Assembly: GCF_000224515.1 (NCBI RefSeq)
Contig: NZ_AGAF01000161.1
Span: forward strand, 1 to 46,772
Reading direction: 5' to 3'
Origin: Desulfosporosinus sp. OT
GTDB taxonomy: Bacteria > Bacillota > Desulfitobacteriia > Desulfitobacteriales > Desulfitobacteriaceae
Length of the DNA: 46,772 nucleotides
The position numbers and the translations under genes were made by a program. The notes beneath the pieces were generated by a model. That model was not told where the DNA came from and ran no database searches. It saw only the letters and a program-made list of their open reading frames with translations. Each line of letters starts with the position of its first letter. Position 1 is the first letter of the stretch. Shown piece by piece: positions 32,644-42,939 of this stretch.

Positions 32644-34896
32644 TTAAGATTTATCACTCACTGGGGGATTTTGATCATCCTGGGGAACACCTTCATCATT
32701 TTCTTCGCTGGTCTCGCTCACAGACTTCTTAGAGAGCATTCCATTTCCGTTTGCCGGCAAGTCCGGATATTCGACGCGGGAATGGAAAATACCGGTCAGA
32801 ACACGCACAAAGGCCATCGCAATGCGATCTAAGTCTTGAAACGTTAAATCACATTGATCCAACTGTCCATCATTCAGCTTATCTTTAACAATTTTCCGAA
32901 CAAACCCTTCGACACGTCCTGGCGTGGGTTGTTTCATAGACCGCACCGCCGCTTCTACATTGTCAGCCAAGGCCACAAGAGCTGCCTCCTTGGTCTGAGG
33001 TTTAGGCCCTTCATAATGAAAAGCCTCCTCAGGAATCTCATCATTTTCTTCAAGAGCTTTATGATAAAAGAAGCTGACTAAACCGTCCCCATGATGCTGA
33101 GCGATAATATCTTGGATCTGCTGTGGGAGTTTATTATCCTTAGCCATCTCCAACCCATCCTTGACATGGGAGGTAATAATCAACGAGCTCAAAGTCGGGG
33201 CAATCTTATCATGCGGGTTATCTTGAGTAAATTGATTCTCAATAAAAAAGTAAGGGCGTTTTAATTTTCCGATATCATGGTACATCGAACCCACCCTTAC
33301 CAAGGTGGCATCCGCATGAACGGCCTCTGCCGCGGCTTCAGCCAAATTGCCCACTAAAATGCTATGATGGTATGTCCCTGGCGCCTCCATCAATAAACGC
33401 TTCAGCAACGGACGATTGGGATTGGATAATTCCAAAAGCCGAACAGAGGAAGTAATACGGAACCCCGACTCAAACCAATGCAACGCTCCCACCGTCAAGA
33501 ACGAAGACGCTACCCCGTTGACAATTCCCAAGATCAGACCAACAACCCAAACCATTAAGCGCATTCCGGTGGTTAAGGCAATCCCACTGACCACCAAAAC
33601 ATTCATCGCAGACACAAATAACCCAGCTCGCGCCAAATCAGAACGTTGGCTCAAATGAGAGACACTATACACCCCGACAAACCCGCCAAAAAGGGCCACT
33701 AAACCTGTTTGCAGGCCAGTTGAGGTTGAAAGAGTAGGGTCCACTAAAACAGCCACAAAAAATGCTAAGACCACTGAGACAAGTAAAGCGACATCGACAT
33801 CAACTAAAATCGCAACCGTCATGGTTGCCCAAGCCACTGGAATGAGCACACCCGCCAAGGCATTGTATTCAGGTCCCCCTAAATTCAAGGAAATTACTCC
33901 GCGCCCCATTGCGAGCACCAAGATCATCGTCAGCCCAATTAGAACACTGCGGTTGGTTAAACGCAGTATATCCCGTTTATATTGGTACAAATAGGCTACA
34001 ATGATTCCCATTCCAATGAGGACCATCAACGCAATCCCCGACGCCATCTTCCAGGTATTAAGACTATTGATCAGCCCATATTCAACCAAGACGTGGAAAA
34101 CCTTTTCATCAACAATCTCTCCCGGACCAATAATCTTTTGGTTTGTCTTGAAGTAGAGGACATCCCGTTTCACAAGAGCTCGTGCCGCAGCACGCAATTT
34201 TTCCGTAGTTTGCTCATCTACAATCAAGGTCGGCTGTGTAACTTCTTGTTCCACAAAGGCCTCAAAAAACGCTTTGGCATCATCCTGGAGTGCTGATTGA
34301 TGAACGTCCAAAACAATTTTTTCGCGCAGTGACCCCACATCCACCTCGGTCCGCGCCCCGGAATTGACATTGCGCGCATCGCTTAAGATAATGTCTCCAC
34401 CAATCTGTTTAACTGCACTTAAAACCTCTGGAGAGGCCTTTAGCAGCGAAGCCAACACCTCATCTGATAAGACAGCAAACGGCTTCGTTTGCTTTAATTT
34501 GCTGACAAGTTCATTCGTGTCCCCTGCGGTCGTCGCCGTAGTACTCAAGGTATTGAACGCTTTCCCCAGATCATTGGTTAGCTCGGTCAAATATTCATCA
34601 TCAGGCTTATACACTGGTTGAATAGCTTTCGCAGCAGCTTCCAGGTCTTTAGAATATTTCTCTGTATCTTCAATGTCCTTGCTCCACGGCGCAGTGATGA
34701 GCTGAGGACTAGGTTCCCCTACTTCCAAATGGAGTTTAGAAACAAATAAGCCTAAAGATAAAAGAACCGCAAACAACAGAAAATACATCACCCCAACGAT
34801 AGCACGTAGCCAGTTGGTGTGATGTCTAAGCAAATCCAAACGGCTGGATAACCCCTCCCAAATCTTTCTAACCCTTCTAAACTTCAATACCATCAT
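32644..34896 (-). CDS. pgpH: 7TM-HD phosphohydrolase, PgpH-like c-di-AMP phosphodiesterase
   Basis: The 750-residue protein has one N-terminal membrane helix (about 33-52), an extracellular 7TMR-HD domain, a seven-helix membrane region (about 280-480) and a cytoplasmic HD domain with APGTYHHSILVGNLAEAAAE and SMYHDIGKLKRP, followed by a second H segment (IAQHHGDGL). PgpH (YqfF) degrades c-di-AMP. It directly follows yqfD after 64 bp; phoH, normally between, is absent. The exact start codon is unclear (ATG 34896 or 34893). Confidence 0.95.
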   Translation of the reverse strand: MMVLKFRRVRKIWEGLSSRLDLLRHHTNWLRAIVGVMYFLLFAVLLSLGLFVSKLHLEVGEPSPQLITAPWSKDIEDTEKYSKDLEAAAKAIQPVYKPDDEYLTELTNDLGKAFNTLSTTATTAGDTNELVSKLKQTKPFAVLSDEVLASLLKASPEVLSAVKQIGGDIILSDARNVNSGARTEVDVGSLREKIVLDVHQSALQDDAKAFFEAFVEQEVTQPTLIVDEQTTEKLRAAARALVKRDVLYFKTNQKIIGPGEIVDEKVFHVLVEYGLINSLNTWKMASGIALMVLIGMGIIVAYLYQYKRDILRLTNRSVLIGLTMILVLAMGRGVISLNLGGPEYNALAGVLIPVAWATMTVAILVDVDVALLVSVVLAFFVAVLVDPTLSTSTGLQTGLVALFGGFVGVYSVSHLSQRSDLARAGLFVSAMNVLVVSGIALTTGMRLMVWVVGLILGIVNGVASSFLTVGALHWFESGFRITSSVRLLELSNPNRPLLKRLLMEAPGTYHHSILVGNLAEAAAEAVHADATLVRVGSMYHDIGKLKRPYFFIENQFTQDNPHDKIAPTLSSLIITSHVKDGLEMAKDNKLPQQIQDIIAQHHGDGLVSFFYHKALEENDEIPEEAFHYEGPKPQTKEAALVALADNVEAAVRSMKQPTPGRVEGFVRKIVKDKLNDGQLDQCDLTFQDLDRIAMAFVRVLTGIFHSRVEYPDLPANGNGMLSKKSVSETSEENDEGVPQDDQNPPVSDKS

Positions 34897-34960
34897 CCTT
34901 ACTTCATCAGTGCCTTACCTTTTCAGCACGCTCTATAAACTGCATAACCGGTCTATTTTC

Positions 34961-36181
34961 TCAAGGATTGGCATATACCGCCAAATCTTCGTAGGTTTCC
35001 ACCTCAACTCTAACCCGTTCTGTCTTAGAATTACTCGAAAGAACCTTCACATTTTCTTCCACAATCACAACTCCAGGCGCGATCTCCTTCTGGACTTCAA
35101 TCCGAGCCTTTTCTTCAGCCAATTGACGTGCTTCGGCAACAGACCGTTCAAGGTGCACATTATGGAGTTCTTTATAGTTTACTCTTATACCTTCGACAGG
35201 GAAACGCCAATTCCTCCAGGGCTGTACGTATTGAACGAGCACTTCTTTTTCAGTTTGCTCAAACGGAGAATCCGGTGTTGTTACCATTATGACGCGAGAG
35301 CCAAATTTTATACCCCATCCTGCAGCAACTCTTCCGCTTTCCTCGATTTTATCCTCTACTAAAGGAATTTGTGCTTCGGCACTATACCACACTCGTGCCC
35401 GTACAAACCCTCTGGCTGCAGAGGCTTGGGGAACTGGCTTAGAACTATTCGACTTGTTCGCTTCAGAATTCTGAGCAATCGGCGTACTTGGCAGGCCCGG
35501 ATTTGGCGCCTGCGTAATTAGAACTTGACCAGCCCTGACGATTTCTCCTTCATGAACCATAGGAGTTCCTTGAATTACCATTATTTCTTTGACAAGCCCT
35601 GCATGGCTAGCAACCAGATTACCCGCTTCTTTAGGAATGGATGGACGTATTTTCTCTGATATTTTAATCTTAACGCTTGTTCCACTGCGTTCCACACCAA
35701 TCCAAGCCGCATCCGGCAATTGTTCTTGAAGCACTTTGGCAATCTGATTCAAATCTAAATTTTTTGAGTAAGTCCAAGTTCTAAGCCCTAATTTTTCTGC
35801 CCTCTCTAAAACCTCTGAAGACTTAACATTCTTGTTGCCCGACACAGAAATGGACAACACAAGTTGCGATAAGACTGTTAATACCATGGCAATCACGACG
35901 ATCCCTGTCAACAGGCCCTTTCTGTGCCACCAACGTTTGGCAATAAAAGGCCAACCATATTTTGCTATGATATGAACCCTCGTATGAGTTCTGTGAGCAG
36001 CCTTTCGCAAGCGCCGAAAATCCGCTAACTTAATTTGTGCCCGCATCCCTCGCTCTGATTTTTGAATATGGTGAAGAATCACACCGTCTTTTAACACTTG
36101 ATTCAGGAAACGTGAAAGCTGGTCTCCCCTCGCGAGGAAAAAAATCCGTCCCTGCCAAAATATCCGTAACCATTCAAACAT
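34961..36181 (-). CDS. yqfD: Sporulation protein YqfD
   Basis: The 406-residue protein has a cytoplasmic N-terminal domain of about 90 residues, one membrane helix (GLLTGIVVIAMVLTVLSQLV), then a large extracytoplasmic region with IGVERSGTSVKIKISEK and GEIVRAGQVLI. It matches YqfD, expressed in the mother cell and needed for efficient spore formation. It follows yqfC after 184 bp. ATG start with AGGAGAT. Confidence 0.92.
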   Translation of the reverse strand: MFEWLRIFWQGRIFFLARGDQLSRFLNQVLKDGVILHHIQKSERGMRAQIKLADFRRLRKAAHRTHTRVHIIAKYGWPFIAKRWWHRKGLLTGIVVIAMVLTVLSQLVLSISVSGNKNVKSSEVLERAEKLGLRTWTYSKNLDLNQIAKVLQEQLPDAAWIGVERSGTSVKIKISEKIRPSIPKEAGNLVASHAGLVKEIMVIQGTPMVHEGEIVRAGQVLITQAPNPGLPSTPIAQNSEANKSNSSKPVPQASAARGFVRARVWYSAEAQIPLVEDKIEESGRVAAGWGIKFGSRVIMVTTPDSPFEQTEKEVLVQYVQPWRNWRFPVEGIRVNYKELHNVHLERSVAEARQLAEEKARIEVQKEIAPGVVIVEENVKVLSSNSKTERVRVEVETYEDLAVYANP

Positions 36182-36365
36182 TACTGTATCTCCTCTCCTC
36201 TATCCTGAATATAGCTATTATCATCCTTCCAATTGTGCCGCATCAGCAGCATGAGTGTTCATATCATCGCCTTGCTCCTGACCTTCAGGCGCCAATTGTC
36301 CTAGTTGCACTGATAACGCTGGCCAATACTCGAACAAGGATGCTCATCGTTAGAACCCGGTCAGC

Positions 36366-36644
36366 CTATACTTTCTGACTGATAAATGATAAAGAAAAGA
36401 TCTCCCCTTCAATCCGTAGTTCTGTGGATAATAAAACCTTCAGCACTAACCCCTTTCCCTGAAAACACACATCCCCCTCCGTTGTTTCCAAACGAATTTC
36501 TTCCTCAGTGAAGGTAATAATGCTAATATAATTTTCAACCAAAACCTGTTGTCGCCCAGTTATCGTAATTTTCGGACCTTCGCCCACCACATCCGCTGGA
36601 AAATCCAAAACGTCTCCGACGTTCCTTTTTAACTTTTTGAACAT
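36366..36644 (-). CDS. yqfC: Sporulation protein YqfC
   Basis: The 92-residue protein matches YqfC: DVLDFPADVVGEGPKITITG and GRQQVLVENYISIITFTEEE. ATG at 36644 is chosen because GGGGAGGAG lies upstream and the length then equals the family's; the frame reaches 36704. It neighbours yqfD as in other spore formers. Confidence 0.92.
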   Translation of the reverse strand: MFKKLKRNVGDVLDFPADVVGEGPKITITGRQQVLVENYISIITFTEEEIRLETTEGDVCFQGKGLVLKVLLSTELRIEGEIFSLSFISQKV

Positions 36645-36732
36645 AAAAATTGACTCCTCCCCTCTGTATGCAATTTTATGAGGGGAAGAGCCAGAATAGT
36701 CCAAGCCTTTAATTAAATTGTTTTTTTACAGC

Positions 36733-36767
36733 AAAAAACCCAGTTGTATTCCTCAACTGGGTTTTTC
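36733..36767 (-). terminator. Terminator of rpsU-yqeY
   Basis: A 10-bp perfect stem (36737-36746 with 36754-36763), 7-nt loop, and A/T runs on both sides. It follows the yqeY stop by about 15 bp and separates rpsU-yqeY from yqfC. Confidence 0.88.
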
Positions 36768-36782
36768 TTTAAAACTAATGGG

Positions 36783-37235
36783 TTATGCCCCGAGAATCTC
36801 CCGTACAACTTGATTAACAAGTTTGCCATCTGCACGGCCTTTCGTCTTAGGTGATAGTGCACCCATAACTTTCCCGAGGTCTTTGGGGCCTTGAGCCCCT
36901 ACTATGCCGATTGTTTCTTGAACAAGCTGACGAATTTCCCCTTCGGAAAGCTGTTGAGGAAGGTAATCCATTAGAACGACCATTTCCTCTTCCAGAGCCT
37001 TAACCATTTCGGGGCGATCCGCTTTTTTGAACTCTTCAAGCGAATCTCGACGCTGTTTCATTTCACGTGCTAATACTTCGATGACTTGATCATCGTTAAA
37101 TTCAATTTTCTTGTCAATCTCAGCATTCTTTATGGCAGCCCTGGCCATTCGGATGACGGAAAGTCTAACCTTCCCCTCCTCTTTGGCCTTCATGGCAACC
37201 TTCATATCCTCAACGAGGCGATCTTTCAGGGTCAA
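36783..37235 (-). CDS. yqeY: GatB/YqeY domain protein
   Basis: The 150-residue helical protein has LSVIRMARAAIKNAEIDK, EEMVVLMDYLPQQLSEGEI and DLGKVMGALSPKTKGRADG, all typical of YqeY, related to the tail domain of GatB. Its function is not settled; tRNA-dependent amidation is suggested by homology. TTG start at 37235 with AAGGAG 9 bases upstream. Cotranscribed with rpsU, 13 bp upstream. Confidence 0.93.
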   Translation of the reverse strand: MTLKDRLVEDMKVAMKAKEEGKVRLSVIRMARAAIKNAEIDKKIEFNDDQVIEVLAREMKQRRDSLEEFKKADRPEMVKALEEEMVVLMDYLPQQLSEGEIRQLVQETIGIVGAQGPKDLGKVMGALSPKTKGRADGKLVNQVVREILGA

Positions 37236-37248
37236 TTCGAGACACTCC

Positions 37249-37425
37249 TTACTTGAACTTGCGTTTACGTGCAGCTTCAGATTTTTTCTTTCTCTTCACA
37301 CTTGGTTTCTCATATGCCTCATGTTTACGAGCCTCTGCACTAACCCCTGCCTTTTGACAAGTACGCTTGAACCGGCGGAGTGCGGCATCAAGGGATTCGT
37401 TTTTACCAACTTTGACTTCACTCAT
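37249..37425 (-). CDS. rpsU: 30S ribosomal protein S21
   Basis: The 58-residue protein begins [19 protein letters not shown] and ends in a highly basic tail with [15 protein letters not shown]. The order is that of S21. ATG start with GGAGGGA upstream. A near-consensus promoter lies 50-75 bp upstream. Gene order rpsU-yqeY is that of Bacillus. Confidence 0.97.
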   Translation of the reverse strand: MSEVKVGKNESLDAALRRFKRTCQKAGVSAEARKHEAYEKPSVKRKKKSEAARKRKFK

Positions 37426-37471
37426 TGTCTTATCCCTCCCTCCACTGGATCATCACAATTATACCTTTACT

Positions 37472-37500
37472 ATTATACTGGATGAAGTTGGTTGAGTCAA
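37472..37500 (-). promoter_or_regulatory. Sigma-A promoter of rpsU-yqeY
   Basis: TTGACT (37495-37500) and TATAAT (37472-37477) with a 17-bp spacer on the minus strand, about 50 bp before the rpsU ATG. Confidence 0.88.
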
Positions 37501-37547
37501 GTTGACTTTAAAGCCATAACAGACTGCCCGTTTGACTTTCGTCCCAA

Positions 37548-37898
37548 TCACCCAATCTTTGCGTTAAGAGCCTGACCCCCAAGCAAATGAAAATGAAGGT
37601 GTCCGACAACTTGGCCTCCGTCAGTTCCCGTATTCGTTACTACCCTATAACCAGACTCTGCAACCCCAAACTCACTTGCCAAGCGACGGATCACACCTAA
37701 CAGATGACCCATTAATGCTTCATATTCAGACGTGACATCATTAAGACTACGCAAATGGCTCTTTGGAATAACGACCAAGTGCACGGGAGCCAGCGGCTGA
37801 ATATCTTTAAAAGCGATTATCTCATCATCTTCATAGACGATTTCACTGGGAATTTCCCGTCGGGCAATTTTACAAAAAATACAATCAGACATAGGCAT
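37548..37898 (-). CDS. HIT-family nucleotide hydrolase (HinT-like)
   Basis: The 116-residue protein has CIFCKIARREIPSEIVYED at the start (two Cys of a possible zinc site), PLAPVHLVVIPKSH, and the catalytic histidine triad HLHFHLLGG near the end. HinT-type proteins split nucleoside phosphoramidates. ATG at 37898 has GGGAGG upstream; an in-frame extension to 37946 has none. It lies between mtaB and rpsU. Confidence 0.94.
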   Translation of the reverse strand: MPMSDCIFCKIARREIPSEIVYEDDEIIAFKDIQPLAPVHLVVIPKSHLRSLNDVTSEYEALMGHLLGVIRRLASEFGVAESGYRVVTNTGTDGGQVVGHLHFHLLGGQALNAKIG

Positions 37899-37977
37899 TT
37901 TTATTTCCTCCCTTATCTTATTCGACACAACGCTTTTTATTACCAAGCATTTTAGTCAATTTTTTACACTTTTACCA

Positions 37978-39357
37978 TCAAATCAAGAGATGACCCTCTT
38001 CTAAAATAACCGTAACAAGCTGCCGCGCAACCCAAACCTGTCCATCGTCACGAGGAGGTATTTTAACCTGAATATAATGTGGCGTATGCCCTAGGGCACA
38101 ACCTTTTGGATCAATCCATTCAATCAACACTTCCACAGGCTTTCCAACAAAACCACGAACAAATGCTTCTTGACTAACGCGAGCAACCGCCATGAGATCC
38201 TTAACCCGTTGTTCTTTTAGCTTCTTCGAAACTTGATCCGGATAGTCTGCCGCAGGCGTTCCTTTTCGTTTCGAATAGGGAAACACATGAATTGCGGAAA
38301 AACCACAAGATTTCACAAACTCTAAAGTAGAAGCATGATCCTCCTCTGTTTCCCCTGGAAAGCCGACAATGATATCCGTTGTGACAGCCAGATCCGGTAT
38401 CTGATGATGTAGTTTTTCAAGCAAATCTCGATATTCATGCAACGAATAGGGACGCCGCATACGGGCTAACACCTGATCACTTCCGCTCTGAAGAGGCATA
38501 TGTACATGAGGACAAACCTTATGTGACGAAGCAATGCTTTCAATCAGCTCAGGCGTATATTCCATCGGTTCAATCGAACTTAAGCGCAAACGATGCAGTC
38601 CAGGAATTTTGACCAACTCCCGTACCAAACGAGCTAAATTCCATTCTGCCCCTAAATCCTGTCCATAATACCCAGTATGAATACCAGTCAAGACAATCTC
38701 CGGATAACCCGCCTCAACCAACCGTCGAGCCTCAGCTATTGCATTTTCTGGCAAACGACTGCGTAATGGGCCACGTGCATAAGGAATAATACAGTAAGTA
38801 CAGAACTGATTACATCCTTCTTGAATCTTGAGAAACACTCGGGTCCGATGCTCCTCGCTAAGTTGAGGAAGCTCTTCAAATTCCTCCGCTTCCCAAATCC
38901 CGCGCACAGCATTCAAAGGTTTACGCTCAGCTTTAACTCGTTCAATCCAATCTAAGACCTGCATCCGATCCTGCGTTCCCAGCACCAGATCAACGCCTTC
39001 AATATTCAGAACCTCTCCCGGCTCCGTTTGCGCGTAACAGCCCATAACCACAACAACGCTCCCAGGATGCGCCTTAATCATACGACGAATAACCTGACGG
39101 GATTTACTATCTCCTGTATTCGTCACTGTACAAGTATTTACAACGACAACATCCGCCTCTTCCGAGGACTCAACCACCTGATACTTCGCCTCCCGAAAAA
39201 GTTGGGCCATCGCTTCGCTCTCAGTTTGATTTACTTTACAGCCCAGGGTAACGAAACATACTCGTGGTTTGATGTTAGTAGTTCGTGGTTCGAATATCGG
39301 ACTTTGCATATCCGATGTAGCCGGGTGCGTTCTAACCTGCTCACCCTTTAAAGGCAT
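37978..39357 (-). CDS. mtaB: tRNA (t6A37) methylthiotransferase MtaB
   Basis: The 459-residue radical-SAM enzyme has the N-terminal MTTase cluster cysteines (LGCKVNQTES, NTCTVTN, GCYAQ), the radical-SAM motif CNQFCTYC, and a C-terminal TRAM-like domain. It makes ms2t6A at tRNA position 37. ATG 39357 has AAGGGTGG upstream; the TTG at 39378 has no site. The first 30 residues (with FEPRTTNIKPR) are an extension coded by short CGAACCACGAA-type repeats before the family's usual PRVCFVTLG start. Confidence 0.94.
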   Translation of the reverse strand: MPLKGEQVRTHPATSDMQSPIFEPRTTNIKPRVCFVTLGCKVNQTESEAMAQLFREAKYQVVESSEEADVVVVNTCTVTNTGDSKSRQVIRRMIKAHPGSVVVVMGCYAQTEPGEVLNIEGVDLVLGTQDRMQVLDWIERVKAERKPLNAVRGIWEAEEFEELPQLSEEHRTRVFLKIQEGCNQFCTYCIIPYARGPLRSRLPENAIAEARRLVEAGYPEIVLTGIHTGYYGQDLGAEWNLARLVRELVKIPGLHRLRLSSIEPMEYTPELIESIASSHKVCPHVHMPLQSGSDQVLARMRRPYSLHEYRDLLEKLHHQIPDLAVTTDIIVGFPGETEEDHASTLEFVKSCGFSAIHVFPYSKRKGTPAADYPDQVSKKLKEQRVKDLMAVARVSQEAFVRGFVGKPVEVLIEWIDPKGCALGHTPHYIQVKIPPRDDGQVWVARQLVTVILEEGHLLI

Positions 39358-39391
39358 ATATAATCCACCCTTTTTCAAAACAACTAACAGG

Positions 39392-39596
39392 TCAGTCCTT
39401 TAAAAGCGTTTCCACCTTCAACAAAACTTCCTGCATTATAATCTCAGGTACTTTATAAACCAATTGTGCTGATTGACTTAACCAATCCAGATTTTTAATT
39501 TGATCTGCTAAAATAACACCCTCAACTGGGAGCCCTACCGGTAATTTTACCTCAAATGGATAACCCTTAACTTTACCAAAAACGAATACTCGACCA
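39392..39596 (-). pseudogene. 5'-truncated MazF/PemK-family toxin gene
   Basis: The C-terminal 67 or so residues are clear MazF/PemK: KVKGYPFEVKLP, GVILADQIKNLDW and a final helix. The first 40-50 residues, which hold the start and part of the active site, are missing. At 39596-39597 the match changes abruptly to the dispersed repeat, also present near 30.6 kb. The open frame to 39655 is therefore coded by repeat sequence at its start. No antitoxin gene is nearby. Probably inactive. Confidence 0.8.
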
Positions 39597-39819
39597 TCTC
39601 CAAAGCAAGACAAACGTCTCTCCCCGTCCCTAGCCCGGGACGCAGTATGACACAAGCGCGACGTCTCTACGTAAGCAGCCCAGCAAACTTCCGCTCAAGC
39701 GACCGACCCGAGACACGGGGCAGCGCACAAGGACGTGCGCTGCCGCTCCCCAGAGCCAGGAGCCTGAACGGTTAGTTTGCTCTGCGTCGTAGGCACCGAG
39801 CGCTGTGCATACAAGTCCT
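39597..39819 (-). repeat. Composite non-coding repeat element, copy C, between rsmE and mazF remnant
   Basis: It begins at the rsmE stop with the same cap as next to cdd (39744-39819 versus 30961-31028), then a hairpin CAGCGCAC/GTGCGCTG (39721-39728 with 39735-39742), then the core shared with copies A and B (AGCCCGGGACGCAGTATGACAC, written here as AGCCCGGG plus AGTATGACAC). It ends within TCTCCAAAGCAAGAC at the mazF remnant. Confidence 0.85.
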
Positions 39820-40557
39820 CTAGCCGAGATCCCCATAATGAGCTAAAACCATCGTCAGGGCAGCCAGAGCAGCAGTCTCTGTCCGCAAAATTCGAGGTCC
39901 CAACGAAACGCTCTGGGCCCCAAGCTTTTCTTGGGCCAAAGCCACCTCAGCCTCATCAAAACCACCCTCAGGGCCAATAAGTATGGCAATAGGACGTTCA
40001 CTGTCTAGCGTATCAAGCACAGAAGCTAAACGCTGAGTCTTCTCTTCTTCATAAGGAATAAGCCACTGGGTGTCCAGTGGTAAATTCTCCTTCAGATCCT
40101 TCCAATCGCTGACTTCTAATATTTGTGGTTCTTGAACCCTATGCGACTGTTTCGCTGCTTCTGAAGCAATCTTTTGCCAACGAACGACCCGCTCGTGTGC
40201 TTTACTTCCCTCCAAATGCATGACAGACCGTTTGGCTCGCAAGGGAACGAGCCCTACCATGCCTAGCTCAGTCCCTTTTTGAATCACCCATTCCATTTTT
40301 TCACCTTTAGACAGTCCTGCTACAATATAAACGGAGGTATGAGCCTCTACATCGGGATGATCCGTACTGAGAATTCCACAAGTTACACTTTTGTCCTCAA
40401 TCTTAAGAATGACAGCGGTATACTCCATCCCGGTATTATCAAATCCGACAATCACATCTCCTGGAGAAAGCCGCAGCACCTTAACAAGGTGATCGCGTTC
40501 CGAATCACGCAACCAAAAGGCTTCTTTTCCAAGTTCTGTAATCTTAAACCGATTCAT
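39820..40557 (-). CDS. rsmE: 16S rRNA (uracil1498-N3)-methyltransferase
   Basis: The 245-residue SPOUT enzyme has [14 protein letters not shown], the motif [13 protein letters not shown] and [16 protein letters not shown] at the C-terminal knot. ATG at 40557 has GAGGTGGG upstream and gives the usual length; it overlaps the end of prmA by 14 bp. The frame extends to 40605 without a ribosome site. Confidence 0.95.
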   Translation of the reverse strand: MNRFKITELGKEAFWLRDSERDHLVKVLRLSPGDVIVGFDNTGMEYTAVILKIEDKSVTCGILSTDHPDVEAHTSVYIVAGLSKGEKMEWVIQKGTELGMVGLVPLRAKRSVMHLEGSKAHERVVRWQKIASEAAKQSHRVQEPQILEVSDWKDLKENLPLDTQWLIPYEEEKTQRLASVLDTLDSERPIAILIGPEGGFDEAEVALAQEKLGAQSVSLGPRILRTETAALAALTMVLAHYGDLG

Positions 40558-41485
40558 TATTTGCCCACCTCGCCCGAAATAAAATCCAACCGGAATCTTC
40601 AACACGTTCTAGTATTTCGAATCCAGCTTCCTTTAATCCATCTTCCACGTCAATGGCGCGATGTTCAATAATGCCCGAAGCCAAAAATTCACCCTTTGGG
40701 TGCAATATACGTTTTAAATCCGGGAGTAGCATTAAAATAACATCAGCAATAATATTGGCAATCACTATATCAGCCTGCCCCTTGAGTACAGTCCCTAAAT
40801 CTCCACGCAAAACTTTAACCTGGTCACTCACACGATTTAGGTCGACATTTTCCTGAGCCACCTTTACCGCCACAGCATCAAGATCCACGGCATCCACTTT
40901 AGCGCCAAGTTTAGCTGCCGCAATCGCGAGAATTCCAGACCCAGTCCCTAGGTCGAAGACAATTTGGCCAGGCTTTACTATCTTTTCCAATTCTTCTAAA
41001 CACAGCGTCGTTGTAGCATGAGTCCCTGTACCAAAAGCCATGCCAGGATCAAGTTCCAAAACAATGTCTCCTGCCAGCGGCTCTACCTGCTCCCACGTTG
41101 GCTTAATCAGAATTTTTTTCCCAATACGGATTGGCTTGAAATAGGCCTTCCAAGCTGTTGCCCAATCTTCCTCTTTTAACGAGATGCCTTTGGCTTGAAC
41201 AACCCAGTGCGGAAAGCGTTGTATCAGTTCACGAATTCCTAAATCTATCGACTCAAGCTTGTCCGTTAGTTCTGCATCTTCCGGAAAGTAACCTTTAACC
41301 ACAGACGTTCCGGTGAATTCTACTTCTCCAAAATCATGGTAATCCCACTTCCCAGATTCCACATAACTCCGTAAAAGTTCTGGGTCTTCCACACTGACAC
41401 CGGGACACCCTAACTGATAAAAAAGATCGGCAACAGTTTCTTCTCCCTCAGTTGAAACTGTTACCGCCACTTCACGCCAATCCAT
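40544..41485 (-). CDS. prmA: Ribosomal protein L11 methyltransferase
   Basis: The 313-residue protein has the SAM motif [37 protein letters not shown] and [13 protein letters not shown], all PrmA hallmarks. It trimethylates L11. ATG start with AAGGAG. It sits between dnaJ and rsmE, as in Bacillus. Confidence 0.96.
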   Translation of the reverse strand: MDWREVAVTVSTEGEETVADLFYQLGCPGVSVEDPELLRSYVESGKWDYHDFGEVEFTGTSVVKGYFPEDAELTDKLESIDLGIRELIQRFPHWVVQAKGISLKEEDWATAWKAYFKPIRIGKKILIKPTWEQVEPLAGDIVLELDPGMAFGTGTHATTTLCLEELEKIVKPGQIVFDLGTGSGILAIAAAKLGAKVDAVDLDAVAVKVAQENVDLNRVSDQVKVLRGDLGTVLKGQADIVIANIIADVILMLLPDLKRILHPKGEFLASGIIEHRAIDVEDGLKEAGFEILERVEDSGWILFRARWANNESV

Positions 41486-41500
41486 ACATTATGCTCCTTT

Positions 41501-42652
<1,152 letters not shown>

Positions 42653-42734
42653 TTAAAGTCCTCTAGTATTATATGATCCTTCGACTCCAAGTTCAAGGAA
42701 ATCTCCAATATTAAGGAATTTTATGTATCTGTCA

Positions 42735-42781
42735 AAAAACTCAAATAAAGCGGGGCACAAAGGCTTTAAACCTTTGCACCC
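42735..42781 (-). terminator. Imperfect hairpin between dnaK and dnaJ
   Basis: GGGCACAAAGG pairs with CCTTTGCACCC except for a 2x2 internal loop, and TTTATTTGAGTTTTTT follows on the minus strand. It lies in the 329-bp dnaK-dnaJ gap and may lower dnaJ relative to dnaK. The rest of the gap holds no gene. Confidence 0.5.
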
Positions 42782-42939
42782 TCAAAACTTATCTCTAATA
42801 CACATCCTCGCCGCACCTAGACAGGAGAATGAAACTTAAAACCAATCCATCAAGCAAAATCGTGTCCATCGTGCTTAAATTTCGAGGTACCCGCTCGTCA
42901 GCGGTTCAGCTGCGACGGAACAGGATTCGAGATATACCT

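Noticed and set aside
36221-36337. Small minus-strand frame (38 codons, TTG start) between yqfC and yqfD
   Set aside because: Protein-like composition but no ribosome site and no recognised family; left unannotated.
39630-39836. Open frame covering the repeat after rsmE
   Set aside because: Made entirely of repeat sequence; the related copy near 31.0 kb does not keep the frame.
42870-42939. tRNA-like sequence (GATTCGAATCC) after dnaK
   Set aside because: No acceptor stem or anticodon arm can be built around it.
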